Shown here: positions 57,169 through 64,000 of the stretch, in pieces | Layout of the letters: each line of letters opens with the position of its first letter | How positions within the stretch are numbered: the stretch's first letter is position 1 | Source: JALYOK01 sp963840785 | GTDB taxonomy: Bacteria; Pseudomonadota; Gammaproteobacteria; Burkholderiales; JALYOK01 | Reading direction: 5' to 3' | Assembly (NCBI GenBank): GCA_963840785.1 | Contig: CAWJAF010000003.1 | Span: forward strand, 620,001 to 684,000 | DNA length: 64,000 bases | Made by a program: the position numbers and the translations under genes | Notes under the pieces: model-generated | Database searches by the model: none | What the model was told of the DNA's origin: nothing | Seen by the model: only the letters and a program-made list of their open reading frames with translations

Positions 57169-60071
57169 ATGGTGACCAAACAATCCAACTTAGCCGATCG
57201 GCTACGGCGAGAAATCCAGGGAGACGTATTGTTCGACGCGGCATCACGTGGCCGCTATGCCACCGACGCGTCGATTTATCAAATTGAGCCAGTCGGCGTT
57301 GTGGTGCCGAAAACGGAGCAGGACGCTGCGATCACGCTGCAAATTGCGCGCGAAGAAAATATCCCGATTTTGCCGCGCGGCGCGGGCACTTCGCAGTGCG
57401 GCCAAACCGTCGGCGCCGCATTGGTGATCGACAACAGTAAATACTTAAATCAAATTTTTGCGTTTGAACCCGGCCCGGCGGAAATCGAAGTTCAGCCTGG
57501 CGTTGTTCTGGATCAACTCAATGCCTTCCTGAAGCCGCATGGATTGTGGTATCCGGTCGATGTTTCCACCAGCGCGCAGGCAACTCTGGGCGGAATGGCC
57601 GGCAACAACTCCTGCGGCAGCCGCTCGATTCGTTACGGCAATATGGTGCACAACGTCAAAGGTATCGAGGCGATACTATCTGACGGCAATGCTGCTTGGT
57701 TTACCGAAATTGATGGCCAAGAGACCAGCGGACGCTATGCCCATATCGTCGACGGTTTTCGTGCGATTGCGACGCGCGAGGCGGACGAAATTCGCGCACG
57801 TTTCCCGCGGCTGCTGCGCCGTGTAGCGGGCTACAACTTGGATATTTTTGAGCCGCAAGATCCGCTGCACTACAACACCGAACGGCCGAACATGGCGCAT
57901 TTACTGGTCGGTAGTGAAGGTACCCTCGCGTATTTCAAGCGCTTGAAACTCAAGCTTTCGCCACTACCGAATCACAAAGCGCTAGGCGTTGTGAATTTTC
58001 CAACGTTTTACCGCGCAATGGAGTTAACGCAGTACATCGTCAAACTCGGTCCGAGCGCGGTGGAATTGGTCGATCGCACCATGATCGATCTTGCTCGGAA
58101 CAATCCTTCGTTTCGATCGGTCATCGACGCTGCTTTGCTTGGCAAACCCGATGCAATCCTGTTAGTTGAATTTTCTGGCGAAGAAGCCACGGAACAATCG
58201 CGCAAGCTCAATGAATTAATTGCGCTACTTGGTGATTTAGGTTTGCCGGATAGCGTGGTGAAGCTGACCAATGCCAGCCAACAAAAATCCTTATGGGACG
58301 TGCGCAAAGCCGGCCTCAACATCATGATGAGCATGAAAGGTGATGGCAAGCCGGTGAGTTTCATCGAAGATTGCTGCGTGCCGCTGGAACATCTTGCCGA
58401 TTACACGCAACGCCTGACACAAGTATTCGAAAAACACGGCACGCGCGGCACCTGGTATGCCCACGCTAGCGTCGGCACGCTGCATGTGCGGCCGATTCTC
58501 AATATGAAGCAAGACGGTGCGCACAAAATGCGAGCCATCGCCGAAGAGGCGTGCGAATTGGTGCGCGAATACAAAGGCGTGTATTCCGGCGAGCACGGCG
58601 ACGGCCTGGTGCGCAGCGAATGGATCGAGCCCTTCTTCGGACCCCGTTTGACGGCGGCACTCGCCGAAGTGAAACAACTATTCGATCCGCTTGGATTGAT
58701 GAACCCCGGCAAGATTGTGCGGCCGAGCAAGCAAGACGATCGGTCTTTGTTCCGCTTCAAACCTGAGTATCGTCACATCGAAATCAAGCCGGCGCTCGAT
58801 TGGTCCGCTCACGGTTCATTGGCGCATGCGAGCGAGATGTGCAACAACAACGGTCACTGCCGTAAATTCGACGCCGATGTGATGTGCCCTTCCTACCGCG
58901 TCACGCGCGACGAGCAGCACTCCACGCGCGGCCGCGCCAATACACTGCGACTCGCGCTGTCGGGGCAACTTGGCGTCGATGCCATGACGTCTGACGCGAT
59001 GCGCGAAAGCTTTGATCTTTGCGTATCGTGCAAAGGCTGTAAGCGCGAGTGCCCGACCGGCGTCGATATGGCGAAAATGAAAATAGAATTTTTGTATCAG
59101 CAACAACAGCGCCACGGTCTGTCGATCAAAGACAAACTCATTGCGTATTTGCCGCGCTACGCGCCCTATGCGGCCAAGATCGGTGGGTTACTCAATCTGC
59201 GCAACACCTCGCCCCGCCTTGCCGATTGGAGTGAAAAATACATCGGTCTAAGCGCGCGGCGCCTTTACCGGTTTGGCGATCCGATTATTTCCGCGTCAAT
59301 CGAGGCGAGCGAGCGCCCGTTATCGCCGGCCGTGACGTTGTACTATTTGTCGATACGTTCAACACCTATTTCGAACCAGAAAATCCGCGCGACGCGCTTC
59401 GAGTATTGCGCGCGGCGGGCTATCATTCCCATATTCCGCGCGCGGAAAATAGCAATCGCCCGCTTTGTTGCGGTCGCACTTTTTTGAGTGTGGGCCTTGT
59501 CGATCAAGCTAAACACGAAGCGCAACGCTTGGTTGACGCGATGCTGCCTTACGTCGACGAAGGCTTTCCGATCGTCGGGCTGGAACCCTCCTGCGTGTTC
59601 ACATTACGTGACGAATTTCCTTCGCTCTTGAATAACGTTAACGCCGACAAATTGGCCAAACACGCCTACACGTTTGAAGAATTTTTGTTTCAGGAACATC
59701 AACAAGGTCGCTTGGATTTGACCTTGGATCCGGTCTATCCGCCAAGCGTATTGCTGCACGGCCATTGCCACCAAAAAGCCTTTGGCGTCATGGGTGCCGT
59801 CGAAGGCGTACTGGGTTTAATTCCAGAACTCAAACTGGAAACGATTCAATCGGGCTGCTGCGGCATGGCGGGTGCGTTTGGTTTTGATGCAGATCACTTC
59901 GACGTTTCGATGCAAATGGCGGCGCTGAATCTTCTTCCGGCCGTTCTCGCTGTCGATGAACACACGACGATTGTCGCTGACGGGGTGAGCTGCCGCCAAC
60001 AAATACGCGACGGCAGCGGGCGGCAGGCACTGCATGTTGCGCGCGTATTGGCGAATGCTCTGCGAAGCTGA
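57169..60071 (+). CDS. FAD-binding and (Fe-S)-binding D-2-hydroxyacid dehydrogenase (frameshifted once)
   Basis: About 967 residues that fuse a GlcD-like flavin domain with a GlcF-like iron-sulfur domain. The flavin part has PRGAGTSQCGQTVGAALVID, LGGMAGNNSCGSRSIRYGN, HASVGTLHVRPIL and YSGEHGDGLVRSEWIEPFFG. The Fe-S part has CNNNGHCRKFDADVMCPSYR, CVSCKGCKRECPTGVDM and, after a frame change near 59325, PLCCGRTFLS, LEPSCVFTLRDEFP, HGHCHQKAF and SGCCGMAGAFG. YdiJ-type D-2-hydroxyglutarate or D-lactate dehydrogenases have this layout. The start is ATG 57169, divergent from the aminotransferase. Electron acceptor unknown, probably quinone-linked. Confidence 0.88.
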
Positions 60072-60089
60072 TTGGGAGTGGCTTTTGAT

Positions 60090-61681
60090 CTAGCGCAAAT
60101 ATTCGCGATAAGTTGGCGCGTTGCTTTCGCCGGGTTGGGCACTCACTAAATGTTCAATTAGCGCGCGTAACTTCGCCGGACGCACTGGCTTGTGCAAAAT
60201 TCGCAATCCTTTATCCTTTGCTTCACGCAATAGTTCCGGCCCGGTGTCGCCACTTACCAACACGGCGGCAATATCCAAGCCATAGTGCTGGCGAATTTGC
60301 GCGATGACATCGATACCGTTTTCTTGGTCGCGTAAACGATAGTCGCTGATAATGATGTCAGGCGGTCGCCCGGCCGCGACCAGCGCGGCTAGTGCGCCGA
60401 TGCCGTTCGCGGCGATGACTGGCTGGCAATCCCAGTCGCGCAACAATACTTCCATCCCTTCCAAAATAGTGGATTCGTCATCGATGAATACGACGAGCGC
60501 GCCTTTGATTTCATCGCGACGGATCGGTATCGGTGCCGCCGACTTTTCCATCACCCGCTTCGCATTGCCTCGTGAAACTTTGATCGAGAATACCGAGCCT
60601 TTGTCGTCGATCGACTTGATTTCCACTTCGGTGCCGAGCAAGCGAGCCATTCGTTCCACAATCGCCAACCCCAAACCCAATCCCTTATTGCGATCTCGCT
60701 CGGGATTATTGAGCTGCACAAATTCCTGAAAAATTTCTTTTCGCCGATGCACCGGAATGCCTTTGCCGCTATCCCAGACTTCGATGCGCAATCCACCTTT
60801 GGTACGACGGCATCCGACCACCACGCCGCCCTCCACGGTATAGCGAATGCCATTCGAAATAAGGTTCATCAGAATGCGTTCCAACAGCACCGGATCGGTA
60901 CGCACAATGACCGCGCGTGGGAACGATGCTCAGCCGAATTTGTTTTTCCATGGCGTGGGGCGAAAAATCCAATAGCAAACGATCGAACAAGGCTTGCAAA
61001 TGAAAATCGCGCGGATGCGCCTGCAGTACCCCCGCATCCAGCCGGGAAATATCGAGTAACGCATTGAACATCCCCTGCATCGCGGTCACCGATGACTCGA
61101 TGTTGTGTACGATCCGACTCACTTCGGGATATTGAATTCGTTCTTTCAAGGCTGCGACGAATAGCGTCAACGCGTGCATCGGTTGGCGTAAATCGTGGGT
61201 TGCCGCAGCAAGAAATCGAGATTTCGCCAGATTGGCGCGTTCGGCCTCCTCTTTTTGCGCCGTTAGTAACCGTGTTGCCTCTTCGATGCGCTGCTCGAGA
61301 AGCTCCTGACCATGCTTGAGCTTGGCGGCCATATCTTTAATTCCAGATTCGAGCACGGCCAATTCGCCACTGGAACCCGACGGCAGATCAACATCGAAAT
61401 CACCCTTACCGATATCGCTCCACCGCTCGTGCCAATTGGGTCACCGGACGCGCAATTTGGCCACCTATTTTGCGCGCCGCCAGCGCGCCGAGCAGCAGGC
61501 ACAGGCTGCTCAAGCCGATCGCCCAGCCCCATCCTGGGTTACCACCGCGCGAATTCAGGTCAACCAGGTGAATGACTTGCCAATCGGCCATCAGATACCA
61601 AACGCCCAGCACCAGCGCGATAATCAGCGCCGGCAACAGGGCGATCACCAAAATACGGGCGCGAATGCCGCCGAACTTCAC
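60090..61681 (-). CDS. Hybrid sensor histidine kinase/response regulator (frameshifted)
   Basis: About 530 residues. Two N-terminal membrane helices (VIALLPALIIALVLGVWYLM and WAIGLSSLCLLLGALAA) enclose a very short periplasmic loop. A HAMP-like region follows, then a HisKA domain with the phospho-His in AATHDLRQPMHAL. An ATPase domain has MNLISNGIRYT, EVWDSGKGIP and GLGLGLAIVERMA, and a C-terminal receiver (about 410-520) has the phospho-acceptor in IIISDYRLRDQ and the conserved Lys in LHKPVRP. Frame changes lie near 61410 and 60915. The GTG start at 61681 is uncertain. It lies next to a second kinase with a very similar H-box. Confidence 0.87.
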
Positions 61682-61804
61682 CGCAGAACGTTTCGCAGTA
61701 ACAAAAACTGTTTCAATTGACTGTCCAGCGCAAGTTTTGCATGAAACGTACTATTGAGTAGTGCGATTAACGCGTCAAGTCATTTTGAGGGATTACAACT
61801 TCTA

Positions 61805-61865
61805 GCCTATATCGAAGGTACTACTACTTTTGGCCTATATCGAAAGTGATAGTTCCGCTATCGCT
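61805..61865 (+). promoter_or_regulatory. Direct repeats and palindrome upstream of the kinase-like gene
   Basis: GCCTATATCGAA occurs at 61805-61816 and again at 61833-61844, 28 bases apart. Immediately after is AGTGATAG TTCCG CTATCGCT (61845-61865), an imperfect palindrome. The arrangement suggests a regulator-binding region between two divergently placed signalling genes. Confidence 0.4.
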
Positions 61866-61937
61866 TACCCATAAGTGATATATGAGGTGCGAAGATCCTA
61901 TGGCATAACACTGATTCACAATATTTATTTGAAAATC

Positions 61938-62612
61938 ATGCCGATTATCGCCATATCGTCCGAACTCGGTAGCGAAGGTTTCAGCATCGCAGGTCAAGTT
62001 GCTCGTCGCCTCGGACTAACGACGTTAGACCATCAAAACGTATTGGAAAGGCTGGCGCTCCACGGCTTTTCGTTAGGCGATATCCCGCCGGAGCTCGCGA
62101 ATGCGCAAAACCAACAAGAAAACAACTGGAAAGTGCACAAAATTGGGAAGATAATCTCTTCGGAAATATTGTTTCTCGCACAGAAAAACAGCATGCTGAT
62201 TCACAGTCCCTTTGCGCCGTATCTGCTCGCGGGAATCCGCCATATTCCGCGCATCCAGGTATATACGCCTTTGGTTCAGCGCGCGCGAAATTTCGCTGCG
62301 GCAAATAGCTGTAGCGAATCCGAGGCGCTACAAAAAATCGCATTGAGTGATGCGCAATCGAGTTGGATACTCGAAACCGCCTTCGGTGTCGAATTTCCTA
62401 ATCAACCCGACGACTTCGATTTGGTCGCAGATACCGGTTGGCTCAGCCCGCAAGATTGGGCCGAACAAATTCTTGATCTAGCTCAAGACCCGGATTTTTT
62501 GCCGACCGCGGATTCAAAAGCGAAACTGCGCGCTCTTACCACGCGTAACGCGGCAACGGGATTCGGTTTACATTGTGGTACAGAGCCGTGTCAAACCAGC
62601 ACCCCAAGCTAG
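61938..62612 (+). CDS. Cytidylate-kinase-like family protein, divergent P-loop
   Basis: 224 residues from ATG 61938 (MPIIAISSELGSEGFSIAGQ). The opening aligns by pattern with the cytidylate-kinase-like family (usual ISREYGSGG), but here it is ISSELGSEG, losing the Arg and one P-loop Gly. RLGLTTLDHQNVLERLALHG and LAQKNSMLIHSPFAPYLLAG follow the family layout of LG...D...V and a later hydrophobic strand. IPRIQVYTPLVQRARNFAAA also fits. It may have lost phosphotransfer and act as a sensor. The next gene starts before this stop or just after it, so it is probably cotranscribed with the following sensor kinase. Confidence 0.6.
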   Translation: MPIIAISSELGSEGFSIAGQVARRLGLTTLDHQNVLERLALHGFSLGDIPPELANAQNQQENNWKVHKIGKIISSEILFLAQKNSMLIHSPFAPYLLAGIRHIPRIQVYTPLVQRARNFAAANSCSESEALQKIALSDAQSSWILETAFGVEFPNQPDDFDLVADTGWLSPQDWAEQILDLAQDPDFLPTADSKAKLRALTTRNAATGFGLHCGTEPCQTSTPS

Positions 62613-64000
62613 GGCAATAGAATTGCGTGCTTTTCCACTTAGCGCCAACAGCCTTGCGCATCATTTTTCCGGCTCGCACGCGAAAAAGAACACAATCAGC
62701 CGCGAACGTGAATTGCTGTACGAGCAAATCGTTTACGCCTATCGCGAATATTTACCGGGCGCAATTCCTGCATTTCTTGGCGGAATTTTGTTGGTTGCCG
62801 TCATGTGGCAGGAGATTTCGCATTCAGTACTATTAGCTTGGCTTGCGGTGCTCTATACCGCTACCGCCATTCGTACCTACTGGTCATTCAAATTTAATCG
62901 CGAACAACCGTCCATCGACGACATTGAACGCTGGCGATCGCGCTTCGTCATAGGTTCTTGCGGCGCCGGCGCAATTTGGGGAGCGTCGGCCTTTTGATGT
63001 TCGTGCCGAATTCGCTGGCGCTGCAAATGTTCCTGCTCGGTTGCCTGTTCGCAATCTGTGCAGGTGGCGTAACCGTGATTGGCTATTATTTGCCGGCGTT
63101 TTATGCGTTCGCGACTGTGCTGGTGCTACCCAGTATCGTTCGTCACGCCATAATGGGCGAGCCAATTCATTGGCTTATTGCCGCAATTTGCTCGATTTTC
63201 TTAGTGTCGTACTTGGGATTCGGCCGCCGACAGAATCGCTTTGTCGTCGATACGCTCAAGATGCGCTACGAAAATTCCGACCTGATCGAGCAACTCAGAG
63301 CACAAACCTACGCCGCCGAGTTGGCGACGACAAAAGCCGAGCACGCTACTCATGAGGCGGAACGCGCAAAAGTAGAAGCCGAAATTGCGAACCGCGCCAA
63401 ATCACAATTTCTCGCCACGGCAAGCCACGATCTGCGCCAGCCGCTGCAAGCGATCGCATTGTTTTCAGAAGCGTTACGTCAGCGCATTTATTACCCCGAA
63501 GTTCGAAACATTGTCGACAATATCAATGCTTCGGTAGAAGCGCTACAGTCGCTGTTCAATTCATTGCTCGATATTTCTCGCTTCGAAGCGGGTGTAGTTG
63601 ACGCCATGCCGATTCATTTTCGCGCGAACCAATTGCTCGATAAACTGCGCACCGATTACACGCCGCCGGCGCGGGAAAAAAACATCACCTTGCGCGTGCG
63701 CGCGTCCGGCGAAAATTTATTTAGCGACCCGATATTGCTTGAGCGCGTCGCACGAAACTTCGTCGCAAACGCGGTGCGCTATACCGACGAAGGCGGCACA
63801 GTTCTGGTCGCATGCCGGCAACAGCGCGATGGTCGCATACGCCTTGAAGTGCGAGATAACGGCAGAGGCATTTCCCATGACGAACAGGAAAAAATATTTC
63901 AAGAGTTCTATCAGATCGATAACCCGGAGCGCGACCGCGCGAAGGGATTTGGCCTTGGGTTGGCGATCGTTAAGGGCATAGAAAAAATTCTTGATTGCAA
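62575..64000 (+). CDS. Membrane sensor histidine kinase (frameshifted, runs off window)
   Basis: At least 475 residues, open at the right edge. The N-terminal membrane part has about six hydrophobic segments (GAIPAFLGGILLVAVMW, VLLAWLAVLYTATAIRTYW, LMFVPNSLALQMFLLGCLFA, AGGVTVIGYYLPAFYAFATV and LIAAICSIFLVSYLGFG). A coiled-coil rich in Ala/Glu follows, then HisKA with ATASHDLRQPLQAIALFSEA and an ATPase domain with RNFVANAVRYTDEGG, EVRDNGRGIS and FGLGLAIVKG. A frame change lies near 62995. The GTG start at 62575 is uncertain; TTG 62623 is an alternative. The H-box and the ERDRxKGxGLGLAIV segment closely match the hybrid kinase at 60090-61681. Confidence 0.83.

Overview
The window is chromosomal DNA from a Gram-negative member of the Pseudomonadota, beta- or gamma-type. 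The evidence is an unbroken lipid A / outer-membrane assembly operon (lpxD-fabZ-lpxA-lpxB with bamA, skp and rseP), glcDEF, a ybhP-clsB pair and an IF-1 of the type found as a second copy in betaproteobacteria. No rRNA, tRNA, CRISPR array or prophage was seen. Base composition looks balanced by eye.

Layout. 1-6.0 kb: glycogen and alpha-glucan metabolism (two GH57 genes and glgC on the minus strand, glgB on the plus strand). 6-13.5 kb: a secreted protein of unknown function, a PAS-GGDEF diguanylate cyclase, an SDR, a DUF924 protein, a lipoprotein coupled to a NudL-type Nudix hydrolase, a second unknown secreted protein and a class II aldolase. 13.5-18.6 kb: two tandem copies of an osmoprotectant-type ABC transporter. 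The promoter-proximal copy is canonical; the distal copy has an ATPase that has lost most catalytic residues. 18.8-21.7 kb: cobalt-type nitrile hydratase (beta-alpha) divergent from an amidase, a nitrile to amide to acid route. 21.9-29.3 kb: rhlE helicase, cstA, a cNMP-GGDEF protein, an MFS permease and a lipoprotein with a nonsense codon. 29.4-34.6 kb: a RAYT transposase, hydroxypyruvate isomerase and glycolate oxidase glcDEF. 34.6-36.0 kb: xseA. 36.4-51.0 kb: a minus-strand operon from a good promoter through rpsB-tsf-pyrH-frr-uppS-cdsA-dxr-rseP-bamA-skp-lpxD-fabZ-lpxA-lpxB-miaA. 51-57 kb: a repeat-rich gap, a small membrane protein, a cupin, nudB-ybhP-clsB, infA and cspA, and a serine-glyoxylate-type aminotransferase. 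57-64 kb: a fused FAD/Fe-S D-2-hydroxyacid dehydrogenase and two related sensor kinases flanking a cytidylate-kinase-like gene.

Two window-wide properties matter. (1) About twenty genes carry frameshifts, including tsf, bamA, rseP, lpxB and miaA. The shifts I resolved are mostly a single extra base in a short run, which points to consensus errors rather than gene decay. Spans are therefore given for whole genes. (2) Gene junctions hold structured repeats. A hairpin family with core GCCTGAGAGCC / GGCTCTCAGGC around an ATACTGG-like loop occurs about a dozen times, often touching stop codons. There are also several unrelated long inverted repeats.

The glcDEF, hyi, class V aminotransferase and FAD/Fe-S oxidase genes together suggest active glycolate / glyoxylate / hydroxypyruvate / serine metabolism.
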